A stretch of DNA of 64,000 bases from Sorex araneus (lineage: Eukaryota; Chordata; Mammalia; Eulipotyphla; Soricidae): assembly GCF_027595985.1 (NCBI RefSeq), contig NC_073303.1, positions 26,441,723 through 26,505,722 of the forward strand. Reading direction: 5' to 3'. This document shows, piece after piece, positions 33,031 to 43,847 of this stretch (positions within the stretch are counted from its first letter, which is position 1; the number at the start of each line of letters is the position of its first letter). The notes below the pieces were generated by a model. It made no database searches. It was not told where the DNA came from and saw only the letters and a program-made list of their open reading frames with translations. A program made the translations under genes and the position numbers.

Positions 33031-33612
33031 ACCTAAGTTCTGAGCAGAATCGGGTGTTCTGCTCCCACCACCAGGATAATTGAAATTAGGGTCCTGACAG
33101 TTACACATCTATGTTCATAGCAACTCTGTTCAAAAGAACCAGGAGGGGGTGGAATTCACTCAAATGTGCATCAACGGAGAGACAATATAATGGCACATCA
33201 CTCAGCCCTAAAAAGGAAGGAATTTGCCACCTGCCGCCACACAGCCAACCTACAGGATATCACTGCAACTGAGACAAGCCAACCACAAAAAGACACTCAC
33301 TGCATGTTTCCAATTTTATGAATTATGTAAAGCAGTCAAAAGAGTAGATAGTCAGATGGAGGCTGCCAGGGGGAAAGGGGCTTGTGGTTTAACAGGTACA
33401 GAGTTCCATTTTTACAAGATGAAAAGGTGGAGATTAGTCATACCGAAACGTGAGCAAACTTGACTGGACAGTATGCTTCGGAACGAGTAAGATGCTAACA
33501 TGACACTTGAAATTGGGCTGTTCTGCTGTTGGTCATCTTTGCTTAGTTATTTTAAAAAAACCTAAAAAAATATATAAAGTTGATCTATTCTTTTCTTTAA
33601 ATTGAGGAAAGT

Positions 33613-33815
33613 GGGGCTGGAGAGATAGTACAGGGGTAAGATGCTTGAGTTGCAACTGTCCCTGCCCCCACCCTTGGCAGCACATATGGTCTCCTGAGCA
33701 CAGCCGGGAGTGCTCCCTGAGCACAGCCAGAAGTGCTCCCTGAGCACAGCCGGGAGTGCTCCCTGAACACGAACCAGGAGTAAGACCTAAGCACAGCTGG
33801 GGGTTACTCCAAACC
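33613..33815 (+). mobile_element. Type A SINE with an internal 23-bp tandem expansion
   Basis: GGGGCTGGAGAGATAGTACAG head. The middle contains consecutive TGAGCACAGCCGGGAGTGCTC units starting at 33695, 33718 and 33741, plus a partial at 33764. Confidence 0.9.
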
Positions 33816-33887
33816 GTATATGACTAGATATAGAAAATTAATATAAAAAAGTATTAAGGATAAAAATTACTGGCTTTTTCTATTCTA

Positions 33888-34040
33888 TTTGTTTGTGAGC
33901 CACACCCAGTGGTGCTCAAGACTTATTCCTGGCTTTCCATTCAGGAATCACTCCTGGTGGGCTTGGGGCTTGGAGAACCGTATGGGAGGCAGGGCTGGCT
34001 GCTTCCTGGCCCCGGGCTGGCCATATGCAAATCCCTTTGG
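33888..34040 (-). mobile_element. Type A SINE, diverged
   Basis: GAGCCACACCCAGTGGTGC...GGCTGGCCATATGCAAATCC. The head is partly replaced. Confidence 0.8.
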
Positions 34041-34180
34041 TCCCATATTCTGGAGAAGTCTATATTCTTTCTCTGTCTCTCTGTCTTTCTTTCTCTGTCT
34101 CTCTGTCTGTCTCTCTCTCTCTCAAATTTCTAAGTAAATTTTTACAAATAAAACTATTTTATTATTTAAAAATGCTTAAG

Positions 34181-34351
34181 GAGGCCAGTAAGATAGTACA
34201 ACTGGGTAGGGTACTTGCCTTGTAGATGGCTGACCTGGGTTTGATTCCTGGCACCCCATATAATCCCCTGAGCACCACCAGGAGTGATCACTGAATGCAG
34301 AGCCAGGAATAAGCCCTGGGCACTGCTCTGTGTGCCCCCCCAAAAAATAAA
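34181..34351 (+). mobile_element. Type A SINE
   Basis: GGAGGCCAGTAAGATAGTAC...GGTTTGATTCCTGG...CCCCCCAAAAAATAAATGG. Confidence 0.9.
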
Positions 34352-34790
34352 TGGTTTAGGTTTAATCAAGCTTCTGTAAACAACCACAGTGCCCAAGAAC
34401 AGATGAGTGGACAGAGAAATTACGTTGTAGGGACTGGAGAGATAGTACAGTGGGTAGGACACTTGCCTTGCATGCAGCTAATCTGGGTTAGATCCCATCA
34501 TTCCATATGGTCCCCCATGCACTGCAAGGAGTAATTCCTGACTGCAGAGCCAGGAGTTACCCTTCAGCATGGCCAGCTGTGGCCCCCAAATAAGAAATAA
34601 ACAAAAGAGAAATTGTGTATACACAATAAAATACTACTTAATTATAAGAAATAAAAGAAAAGTTTGCACTTTGCTGCAATTTAGGATGGAGCTGGAAATT
34701 ATTGGACTGAGTAAACTAAGTCAGAGAGAGGACAAACACCTAATGATTTCATTCATATGTGGAGTATAAAGATACGTAGTGAAGGGACTA
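34352..34790 (+). mobile_element. Old L1M 3' UTR carrying a type A SINE (34430-34600)
   Basis: CCACAGTGCCCAAGAACAGATG and TGATTTCATTCATATGTGGAG are late L1M sequence. The SINE splits it, with AGAGAAATT on both sides. Confidence 0.8.
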
Positions 34791-35264
34791 GACAACGGTC
34801 AGTAACAAGAGACCCTGAGCTGAAGACCCAGGTTCAATCCCCGGCTGAGTGATCCCTAGCGTACAGCCTGAGACGTCCCTGGGCCCTTCCAGGTAGAAAC
34901 CGAATACCAACAATCACACCACCAAACAGGGACACAGACTGAGAGTCTGATTCCAGAGCTGAGTTTGCTAAGTAAGTGGTGGCGAGGGAGGCACGGGACC
35001 CTCGGGGTGGTGGTGGAGTGGCGGGACTCTCCGGGGCGAGATGGGGTGTGCTGTAACTCCACCATATCCCTAAACCATCATTCATGTTAAGGCGATTGTA
35101 AGTCATGGTTCTAAATAAGGTAAAAGATATACCATACATATTATAAATATTGTCTTTGAATTGCATTTTATCTTTTGGTTATGCTGCTTTTAAACTTCTG
35201 CTGCAAACAAATTTTTACATGCGCAAAAATATTTGTCTTTTCTTTAATTTTATGACTGGAAGGA

Positions 35265-35439
35265 TCTTTTTTTTTTTCTTTTTCGGTCACACCTGGCAAT
35301 GCAAAGGGGTTACTCCTGGCTCTGCACTCAGGAATTACCCTTGGCAGTGCTCAGGGGACCATATGGGATGCTGGGGATTGAACCCGGGTCAGCAGCGTGC
35401 AAGGCAAACGCCCTACCCGCTGTGCTATCGCTCCAGCCC
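35265..35439 (-). mobile_element. Type A SINE with target-site duplication
   Basis: TGGAAGGATCTTTTTT on both sides of a full copy. Confidence 0.96.
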
Positions 35440-35506
35440 TGGAAGGATCTTTTTTGATTAAATTATTCATTTGGGCTCCTTTTGAAATTCTTTACTTTTC
35501 TTTTTC

Positions 35507-35507
<1 letters not shown>

Positions 35508-35554
<47 letters not shown>

Positions 35555-35717
35555 CTTTTTGGGTCACACCCAGCGATGCACAGGGGTCACTCCTGGCTCT
35601 GCACTCAGGAATTACTCCTGGCGGTGCTCAGGGGACCATATGGGATGCTGGGAATCGAACCTGGTTCAGCCACGTGCAAGGCAAACGCCCTATCCACTGT
35701 GCTATCACTTCAGCCCC
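35508..35717 (-). mobile_element. Type A SINE with (TTTA)n tail
   Basis: About 11 TTTA units precede CTTTTTGGGTCACACCC. The copy ends CACTTCAGCCCC. Confidence 0.95.
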
Positions 35718-35744
35718 ATATTTTTCTCTTTTTTTAATTTATTC

Positions 35745-36165
35745 ATTTAGGGATTTGGGTCATACCCAGTGGTACTTCGAGTTTACTCTTGGCACAGTGC
35801 TCAGGGATCATTCCTGGCAGTGCTCAGAGGAACTTATGCATTGACCAGGGATTGAATCTGTGTCAACCAGCCATGTACAAGGTAAGAGTCTTTATCTCCC
35901 CAGCTTTGAGTTTATCTTATTAAAAAAATATATTTAGGGGGACGGGGAGAGTATATTGGGTAAGGCACTTGCCTTGCATACAGCCAATCCAGGTTGGATC
36001 CCTGGAATCCCACGTTCCCCCGAGCAGCACCAGGAGTGATTACTGAGTGCAAAGCTAGGAGTAACCCCTGAGCAGCACCCGAAATGATCAGTGATCTCTG
36101 AGCATAGAGCTGGGAGTTACCCCTGAGCATTCCTAGATGTGGCCCAAAACACAAAACCAAACAAA
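35745..36165. mobile_element. Minus-strand old SINE (35745-35907) and + strand SINE (35936-36165)
   Basis: GGGTCATACCCAGTGGTAC on the left. On the right, GGGGGGACGGGGAGAGTATA with a partial internal duplication of the GAGTAACCCCTGAGCA body. Confidence 0.82.
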
Positions 36166-36169
36166 ATGT

Positions 36170-36480
36170 TTAATTATGGGGAAGGGTTGGTCACACCCAC
36201 CTGTGCTCAGCGCTTGGTTCTGTGTACAGGGCTCACTCTTTTTTTTTTCTTTTTGGGTCACACCCAGCGATGCTCAGTGGTTACTCCTGGCTCTGCACTC
36301 AGGAATCACTCCCATGCTCGGGAATGCTGGGAATCGAACCTGGGTCGGCTGTGTGCAAGGCAAACACGCTACCCACTGTGCTATCGCTCCAGCCCCCAGG
36401 GGTCACCCTTGGTAATACTCAGGGGACCCTATGTGATGCTGGGTCAACCCTACTCACTGCACTGTCTCTCCAACCCTTCT
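36170..36480 (-). mobile_element. Type A SINE interrupted by a younger type A SINE (36237-36399)
   Basis: The outer copy reads GGTCACACCCACCTGTGC...GGGCTCACTC, then resumes after the insert with GGGGTCACCCTTGGTAATAC. The inner copy is internally shortened. Confidence 0.88.
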
Positions 36481-36504
36481 ATAAAAATAGGGGCTAGACC
36501 CTAT

Positions 36505-36627
36505 TATGTTTGGGGTTCACTTGGATCCTGATGGTACTGGGGGGCAGCAATGCTGGGGGACTGTTTGATATCAGGAATTGAACCAAGGATTCATGTGCTC
36601 TACCATTTGGACTATCCTCCTGGCCCC
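36505..36627 (-). mobile_element. Old type A SINE
   Basis: GGGGTTCACTTGGATCCTG...GACTATCCTCCTGGCCCCC. Confidence 0.7.
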
Positions 36628-37008
36628 CTTCTACTCCACTTTACTTTTCTTGAGTATGAAGTCAAAAATCATGTAGGTGAAAAACATAGAATAGTAATTT
36701 CTTCTTCCCTGTCGACATTTTGTCGGGGGAGGCAACAGTTTTACTTTTAGTAGACGTTTGGGTTTCTTTACTATTTTTCACTATTTATAGACGAGTTATA
36801 TAAAAAGTTTATTCATAAACCCAGGATTTTAGGGCTTTTGCACATGACTGCCGTCAGAGGAGTCACAGCCCTGAGTGTGTGAGAGGCCTAAGGTGCCGGG
36901 GCTGGAACCTGGTCTGGCGCATCACACATGTGCCCTGCCACATGAGCTCTCTCCAAGGACCAGTGTATGAATATATGTTTATTTACATGTATATTTATCT
37001 TATTCACA

Positions 37009-37247
37009 CTCACTGTCATCCCGTTGCTCATCGATGTGCTCGAGTGGGCACCAGTAACGTCTCCATGGTGAGACTTATTGTTACTGTTTTTGGCATATCG
37101 AATATGCCACAGGGAGCTTGCCAGGCTCTGCCGTGGGGGCGATACTCTCGGTAGCTTGCTGAGCTCTCCAAGAGGGGCAGAGGAATCGAACCCGGGTCAG
37201 CCGCGTGCAAGGCGAATGCCCTACCCACTGCGCTATCGTTCCAGCCC
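37009..37247 (-). mobile_element. Full-length type B SINE
   Basis: CACTGTCATCCCGTTGCTC to GCGCTATCGTTCCAGCCC, including the GAACCCGGGTCAGCCGCG head. Confidence 0.95.
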
Positions 37248-37279
37248 ATTTATTTTATCATCACTTTTTCCCCCTATCA

Positions 37280-37712
37280 AATTGTGCTCAGGAGAATCAT
37301 TGGGCTCCCTCCAACAGGGCCCGTGGCTCTGTGCAATGGTCAGAGAATGCAGCGGGCTTTCCCCCAGCAGTTCTGGGATTTGCTGGGCTACCCTGGCAGT
37401 GTTCAGGGGTCTCCGCAGCTGCACTCAGCAGTGCTCGGGGAACCTATGTGTTGCCTGGGATTGAACGAGATCAGTCACATGCAAGGCAATCACCATAACT
37501 CCCAGACTATCTCTCCAACCCAAATTTTTAATTTATTACCATCATTTTGTTTTGGGATTTGGGGCCACTCCCAGTGATCTCAACAGCTAGTATTAGCCCT
37601 GTGCATGGGGATCACTCCTGCATGTTCTCTGGGGACCACACGGAGCCAGGAATCAAACTTAGGTTCACTACAGGCTCACCAAGCATCTTAACCCCTGTAC
37701 TAAGTCTCTGGC
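37280..37712 (-). mobile_element. Two old type A-related SINEs
   Basis: 37280-37522 is longer than usual because of a duplicated body section; 37545-37712 is of normal length. Confidence 0.7.
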
Positions 37713-37854
37713 AGAGTATATGAATGTTTTTAACAATTCATCTAAATTCACACCTACTCACCTTTAGGAAAAATTATATCAATTTCTAGAAACACTGGTG
37801 TCCCAGAGTTCTTATTTCCCTATAGTCTTGCCAATAAAATCTATTATCTTTATT

Positions 37855-38012
37855 TATTTGGGGGAGGGTTATGGATTACACCTAACAGTGTTCAGAGATT
37901 ATTCCTGGGTCTGAGCTCAGGGCTCACTCCTAGAAGTATTCAGGGATCAAACCAGGGTCAGCTGCATGCAAGGCAAGTGCTTGAACCAGTGTGCTGTTTC
38001 TACAGCCACCTA
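37855..38012 (-). mobile_element. Old type A SINE
   Basis: GATTACACCTAACAGTGTTC...GTGTGCTGTTTCTACAGCC. Confidence 0.8.
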
Positions 38013-38079
38013 AACCATTATCTTTTAAAGCTTTAAGTCTTTTAAAGCTTTGCTAATATGATTACCAAAAATTATTCTT

Positions 38080-38262
38080 TTTTTTTTTTTTTTTTTTTGC
38101 TTTTTGGGTCACACCCAGCGATGCTCAGGGGTTACTCCTGGCTTTGCACTCAGGAACTACTCCTGGCGGTGCTTGGGGGACCATATGGGATGCCGGGGAT
38201 CGAACCCGGGTCGGCCGCGTGCAAGGCAAACGCCCTACCCGCTGTGCTATCGCTCCAGCCCC
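38080..38262 (-). mobile_element. Type A SINE, youngest-looking copy, perfect 15-bp duplication
   Basis: CCAAAAATTATTCTT at 38065-38079 and 38263-38277. The long T-tail and intact GGATCGAACCCGGGTCGG argue for a recent insertion. Confidence 0.97.
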
Positions 38263-38511
38263 CCAAAAATTATTCTTAATTGTTATTTTTCTTTCACTAT
38301 GAGTGGCATGATGTATTTCACAAATGTTTATTGGCATTTTATATCATCTTTTATTAATTTTCTATTTGTGTGATTTCCTTGATTTCCTATTTTTCCTACA
38401 GAGATTTTCATTATTTTTTTTCCAAGATTTTCATTATTTTTAAGAGTATTCCCATCCCTGCATAGAAATCAAGTTTTCAATTCATTTTCTTCTTTTAAAA
38501 ATATTACTTGA

Positions 38512-38868
38512 GGGCTGGAGTGAAAGCACAGCGGGTAGGGCATTTGCTTTGCACTCGGCCAGCCCGAGTTCAATTCCCAGCATCCCATATGGTCCCCTGA
38601 GCACTGCCAGGAGTGATTCCTGAGTGCAAAGCCAGGAGTAACCCCTGAGCATCGCTGGGTGTGATCCAAAAAAGAAAAAAAAAATTACTTGAGTGTCTGG
38701 AGAGATAGTACAGCTAGTAAGCCACTTGCCTTGCATACAACTGACCCAGGTTCAATCTCTGGCACCCCATAAGGTTCCCAAAGCCTGTCAGGAATAATCA
38801 TGGAGCACAGAACTAGGAGTATGCCCTGAGCACAGATGGGCGTGGCCCCAAAGCAATCAAATAAAAAC
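38512..38868 (+). mobile_element. Two type A SINEs stacked on the same ATTACTTGA target
   Basis: Copies at 38512-38683 and 38693-38868. ATTACTTGA occurs at 38503-38511, 38684-38692 and 38885-38893. Confidence 0.93.
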
Positions 38869-38893
38869 ATTTTTTTAAAAAAAAATTACTTGA

Positions 38894-39493
38894 TTCTGTC
38901 TTCGATGTCATCTGGGAGGGTCTATAGTTTGAGTGGAATCTTTAGAATCTAAGGGAAGCTGAACAACCAGGACTCAGTAAATTGTTTACTACATTCTCTC
39001 GTGTTTTGAAGTCATTCCTCGGCCCCCTGTCTCATGCTTTCTTTCTGCAGATGGCCATTATCTCCTTTTCCTTGCCCTGAGGGCCCCTTAACATTTGCAC
39101 CTGTTCTGTATTTCTCTCTTTCCTTTCAAGTCAACAGTCCAGGTCTGTTTGGGTCCAACTCATTTGGGTCCAATTCCAAATTGCTGAGACAATCTAATTG
39201 GGCAATGCCACAGTCAGGTGAATCCCTGTTGTCCAATCAATGGAGGTCAGAAGGCTGGGCTGTCATGTAGGGTATCTGGGCTGCTGCAAAAGTTTTTGAC
39301 AAGCTACTCATTTCATAACTTCTATTTTACTCTAGTCTAAACAGAATAACTTCTATTTGGATTCTGTTCTCTGGATCAGTTATGTGGTGGCATGCTAGCT
39401 GGTCTTGGCATCTGAATTTTAAGGACCTGGAAGAAAACGAAACTTCTTTTTCCCCCAGACTTGCAGCTTCTGGACAATAGAATGTCTTTCTTT
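38894..39493. other. Unique sequence, nothing firmly recognised
   Basis: About 0.6 kb. It contains a short direct repeat (TTTGGGTCCAA, twice near 39150-39174) but no gene. Confidence 0.4.
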
Positions 39494-39509
39494 AAGAATG
39501 CTGAATCTT

Positions 39510-39680
39510 GGGGTTGGAGCAATAGCACAGCGGGTAGGGCATTTGCCTTGCACGCGGCCGACCCGGGTTCGATTCCTAGCATCCCATATGGTCCCCTGAG
39601 CACTGCCAGGAATGATTCCTGAGTGCAGAGCCAGGAGTAACCCCTGTGCATCGCCAGGTGTGACCCAAAAAGCAAAAAAA
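39510..39680 (+). mobile_element. Type A SINE with 16-bp target-site duplication
   Basis: AAGAATGCTGAATCTT at 39494-39509 and 39681-39696 around a complete copy. Confidence 0.97.
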
Positions 39681-39696
39681 AAGAATGCTGAATCTT

Positions 39697-39850
39697 AGTG
39701 CAGCAGGTAAGGCACTTGCCTTGCATGCGGCTGACCCTGTTCTATCCCCTGTGTCCTATAAGATCCCCACCCCGAGCACCACTAAGAGTGATCCCGGAGA
39801 GCAGAGCTAGGAGTAAGCCCTGAGCATTGCTGAGTATGGCCCCAAAACCA
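39697..39850 (+). mobile_element. Old type A SINE
   Basis: AGTGCAGCAGGTAAGGCAC...GAGTATGGCCCCAAAACC. Confidence 0.82.
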
Positions 39851-40599
39851 ATAAATAAGTCTGAGAGTCAGGTGTGGGGGGTACCAGGGCTCAGAGTACC
39901 TGTCTTGCAAGTACACAGTCACGTCCTTTCCAGCAGGGATGGCCTCCCCACAAGGACATGCCTCTTGCCAAGGATCTCTTTCACCCCTCACCCCTTGGAG
40001 GAAGAGAAGTGGAAACATAAGAAGCAGCAGTCAGTGCAGAGCCCAAACTCTGACTTCATGGGCTTGCAGTTCCCAGGAAACTGAAATCCCCACCATCGTC
40101 AGCCATGCACACGCAGTAGTTTCGTGTGTTGGTTGCTCAGTCCTCTGGCAGTCTACAGGAGGAAAAACAAGGCTGACAGGAGGAGGCTCCTGCAGACAGG
40201 AGAGGCACGAACAGCTCACTGCATCAAGATGAACGGGGAACATTCCAATAAACACATTATTCATTTATTCATTTTTAAAACACAGTCACACGTTTAAATC
40301 CCCGGCGTCTGACACATGCCAATGGTAATCCTGGTCATTCTGCTGTTTGTGGCTGATAGGGATTCCAGCTTTACCAGTCATATATGTGTGTGGGTGTGAC
40401 CCTTAACACAGCAAATCAAATCATGCGTGAGTGTCACTGCCAGGAAGTGCAACCTCTGGGTGACCACACATCAGTGACCTCTGATGAGCACCACAAGTGA
40501 GCATGACTGTGGGCCTTACTCACACTGCTCATCTTGGTCCTCTTAGTTGTGGACAAGTGTCACCACTGAAGGAGTGCAAAGCGTGGGTCAGCACCCTGG
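39851..40599. other. Mostly unique sequence
   Basis: About 0.75 kb with no strong repeat signal. Faint SINE-like GTGACC/AGTGTCAC words occur near 40430-40500. Confidence 0.35.
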
Positions 40600-40702
40600 C
40601 TGAGAGTGGCGCTCAGGTGACCATAGTGGATGCTGGGAATCGAACCCGGGTTGGCCTCGTGCAAAGCAAACGCCCTACCCGCTGTCCTATTGCTCCAGCC
40701 CC
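40600..40702 (-). mobile_element. Type A SINE, truncated body
   Basis: GCGCTCAGGTGACCATAGTGG...ATTGCTCCAGCCCC. The head region is intact; the tail is missing. Confidence 0.88.
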
Positions 40703-40747
40703 CTGTCTGCGGTTCTTGGGTTTGTGATCTTAGGTAAGAAATGCAAG

Positions 40748-40905
40748 CGGGGCTGGAGAGATGCTACAGTGGGTAGGCACTTACCTTGCACGCAGCTGAC
40801 CCGGCTTCCATTCTCAACATCCCATTTGGTCCCTGGAACCCACCAGCTTGCATATCTGAGTGCAGAGCCAGGAGCAGCCCTGAACACTGCTGGGCGTGGC
40901 CCCCA
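40748..40905 (+). mobile_element. Type A SINE
   Basis: GGGGCTGGAGAGATGCTACAG...GGGCGTGGCCCCC. Confidence 0.9.
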
Positions 40906-40914
40906 AATCCCAGG

Positions 40915-40990
40915 GACGAAGATGTAGCTCAGTGGTAGATTGCTTTGTATGTATGAAAGATCTTGGGTTCAAGTCTCAGAAACACACATG
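40915..40990 (+). mobile_element. tRNA-Ala/ID-like element
   Basis: GATGTAGCTCAGTGGTAGA is an exact tRNA-Ala-type 5' half with an A box, and GGGTTCAAGTCTC is the B box. The acceptor stem does not pair and no CCA-side stem is seen, so it is a SINE monomer or pseudogene, not a tRNA gene. It is distinct from the type A head. Confidence 0.7.
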
Positions 40991-41266
40991 CACGTGCGCG
41001 TTTTTAATTCTTTGTCCTTTTTATTTGTTAAAATCTCAGCACGATGTAGCTGTTCAGGTGTTAAGGTCCTCCTTCTACCTGCGGTTTGCCAGGTTTTAAT
41101 GTCACTTGTGTTCATACTCTAAGGGAATCCTCATGTTCCAGGAACATTTTCCTCTTTGGGATTCAAATTTTTTGGTGCTCCTCCCCTCCCTGGCCCTGCA
41201 CCCGCACAATCCACAGTGGTGCCACAAATTGAACCCGGGACCTTACAGGTGCAAGGTATGTAAAGC

Positions 41267-41612
41267 TGAGCACATGTGGGGGCAATCCAGATGGTCTCCC
41301 TCCTCCCCTTCCCACCCAGCCTATTCCGCTAGGAGTGATCCTGAGGGATCCCTAAGCACAGAGCCAGGAGGAAGCCCTGAGCATCACTGGTTGTGGCTCC
41401 CAAACAAACAAACAAATGATGTGAAGAAATTGGGCTCCTTGGGGCTGGAGTGATAGCATAGCGGGTAGGGCGTTTGCCTTGCACGCAGACGACCCGGGTT
41501 CGAATCCCAGCATCCCATATGGTCCCTTGAGCACGGCCAGGGGTCATTCCTGAGTGCAGAGCCAGGAATGACCCCTGAGCATCGCCGGGTGTGACCCAAA
41601 AAGAAAAAAAAA
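41267..41612 (+). mobile_element. Two + strand type A SINEs
   Basis: Old copy 41267-41416 and young copy 41441-41612 (GGGGCTGGAGTGATAGCATAG...CCGGGTGTGACCCAAAAAG). Confidence 0.88.
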
Positions 41613-41791
41613 TGGTCTCCATTGATGATGGCTGAGAAACTTGTAAGAATCACGTCTGTTGCCTTGTGAAGATCACGGAAGTGGAAAAGAAAGAATTGCC
41701 TGGGGTGACAGCCATAACTAAATTGAGTGAAGACGAATGCAGAGGACAGTAACTCCGACAAGATGACATATAAAAATGTATTCACTAAATG

Positions 41792-42183
41792 CTTTTTTTT
41801 TTTTTTTTTTTTGCTTTTTGGGTCACACCCGGCGGTGCTCAGGGGTCTCATTCTTGGCTCTGCACTCAGGAATTACCTCTGGCCGTGCTCAGGGGACCAT
41901 ATGGGATGCCGGGAATTGAACCTGGGTCAGCCGTGTGCAAGGCAAACGCCCTACCCGCTGTGCTATTGCTCTAGCCCCTGATGCTTATGTTTTTAAACAA
42001 ATTTAAAACTTTATTTTTGATTTTTGGGTCACACCCAGCGATGCACAGGGGTCACTCCTGGCTCTGCACTCAGGAATTACTCCTGGCAGTGCTTGGGGGA
42101 CCATATGGGATGCCGGGGATCGAACCTGGGTTGGCCGCGTGCAAGGCAAACGCAGTACCCGCTGTGCTATCGCTTCGGCCCCC
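41792..42183 (-). mobile_element. Two young minus-strand type A SINEs
   Basis: 41792-41978 and 42011-42183, both with intact heads (TGCTATTGCTCTAGCCCC and CTATCGCTTCGGCCCC). Confidence 0.95.
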
Positions 42184-42239
42184 CAAATTAAAAACTTTTA
42201 ATTAAAAATTTAATTAAAAAAAAAACCCTTTACACTAAA

Positions 42240-42716
42240 AAAAAAAGTAAAAAGCTGAGCACATCCCTGGTCCCTGGGTATGACAAGCTAGAATACTGAG
42301 GACATCTTAAGTCTAACATCAAATCAGTTCTTGGGACAAAATTTCTGATTACTGTTTACTGTACTGAAGGTCAAACTGAACTCAAAGTAAAAAAAGAATT
42401 TCAGCAGGAGCTACTGATCTGAATGTAATACCGGAAGTTTGGAGATAGTTTACTTGCTCTAAAATCTTGTATGACTCACTCTTGGTTTCAATTTCTTCTC
42501 TGGTAAAATGAGGAGGTTGGACTAAATAGCTTCAGTTTTTCTCAGCTTTAACTTTGGGATTCTCATCATCTTTTTGGGTCTCTATAAGATTGGGAAAACA
42601 AGGTCTCACCCTGAAGGGAGATGAAATTCTCCTTAATGTTGGTGAATACTCTCACACTGGGCTCCCTCATAATTAGACTCTGACAATGACCTTAGCTTCC
42701 ATCTCAGAAACCGAGT
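42240..42716 (+). other. Unique sequence with a MIR-like segment (about 42450-42560)
   Basis: CAATTTCTTCTCTGGTAAAATGAGG and the following bases resemble the MIR core. The rest is unassigned. Confidence 0.45.
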
Positions 42717-42873
42717 TTTTTTTTTTTTTTGCTTTTTTTTTTGGGTCACACCTGGCAATGCACAGGGGTTACTCCTGGCAGTGCTCAGGGGACCATATGG
42801 GATGCTGGGAATCGAACCCGAGTCAGCCCTGTGCAAGGCAAACGCCCTACCCGCTGTGCTACGCTCCAGCCCC
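42717..42873 (-). mobile_element. Type A SINE with deletion between short repeats
   Basis: GGGGTTACTCCTGGCAGTGC skips the usual TCTGCACTCAGGAATTACTCC. Both deletion ends share TTACTCCTGGC. Confidence 0.94.
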
Positions 42874-43131
42874 AGAGAAGAGTTTCTTCTTAATGTTTAT
42901 AATGACTGAATAGTCTCATTTGTATTACTAGATATTACTAAAAGTCTATTTCCCATTATTCAACTTGGAAAAAAAAATCACTGCAGAGAGAAAAGATACA
43001 TTTTATACTTTAAGAGAGAACCAGAAAGGGAAATAAGTTGGAGAGGCAGCAGGTGAAAGAGGAATTCCTGCTTGCTTGCATCACTGTCACCTCCTCCTTT
43101 ATAAGACAAAGAAAATGGGAACATTTTTGTT

Positions 43132-43484
43132 TGTTTGTTTTGGGGCCACACCTGGTTGTCCTCAGGGCTTTCTCCTGACTGTGTGCTCAGGGATCACTCC
43201 CCCACGGTGCTCAGAGGACCAAACACTCGTCAAGAATCAAACTGGGGTCTGTGTGCAAGGCAAGCATTTAGGGTTGTACTCTCTCAGGCCCACTTTTTTT
43301 TTTTTTTTTTTTTTTTTGCTTTTTGGGTCACACCCAGCGATGCACAGGGGTTACTCCTGGCTCATGCACTTAGGAATTACTCCTGGCCGTGCTCAGGGGA
43401 CCATATGAGATGCTGGGAACTGAACCCACCCGGGTCGGCTGCGTGTAAGGCAAACGCCCTACCCGCTGTGCTATCACCCCAGCC
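43132..43484 (-). mobile_element. Old type A SINE followed by a young one
   Basis: 43132-43291 diverged (GGGGCCACACCTGGTTGTCC). 43294-43484 is young with a T24 tail and a small ACCCACCCGGGTC duplication in the head. CTCAGGC-CCA borders the latter. Confidence 0.9.
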
Positions 43485-43847
43485 TCTCAGGCACCATTTC
43501 TTGAGTGCAGGGACTGTTTCCCAGAAGCAGGGACTTTCTCATATGGTTTCCTCAGTTCATCCTCACACCAGCCCTATCTGGGTAAGCACCACGAGGGCTA
43601 CTCCGGGCCCCCAAGTTCTAGCCCTGCTCCTCGGTGGCTCCCAGGCGCGGCTGCCTCGGGACCTAACCCACCTCCAGCATGCAGTGCACTCTAGTCCCTT
43701 CACCCACGTTTCTGGTCCTGCTTTTTAATTTCTATTTGGTAGTGGGATAGAGGTAGAATAGTTCGGGAAACCTCCTAGCCCTAGACACTACGGGTCGCTT
43801 ATATCTAATCCTGTATGCTGTTAAAATTATTTTCCTTTTTAAAAAAA
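43485..43847. other. Unique sequence upstream of the ILRUN island
   Basis: About 0.36 kb of moderate GC; no repeat or exon recognised. Confidence 0.4.

Larger units (their letters stand above)
30990..33530 (+). mobile_element. Old L1M 3' region, fragmented by SINEs
   Basis: Segments at 30990-31400, 32150-32237, 32405-32525 and 33080-33530 are collinear with the late ORF2/3' UTR of mammalian L1M (GACATTGAATTAGATAATGACTTC, AACAAAGGGCTAATATCC, CACTATGGAAAACAATATG, GTGCATCAACGGAGAGAC). All are + strand and in order, so this is one element opened by later insertions. Confidence 0.8.
37720..38460 (-). mobile_element. Old L1M fragments between SINEs
   Basis: TTGCCAATAAAATCTATTATC and CTTTCACTATGAGTGGCATG resemble antisense L1M 3' UTR. 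Divergence is high. Confidence 0.45.

Noticed and set aside
40915-40990. Functional tRNA-Ala gene
   Set aside because: Acceptor stem unpaired and anticodon arm degraded; better read as a tRNA-derived repeat.
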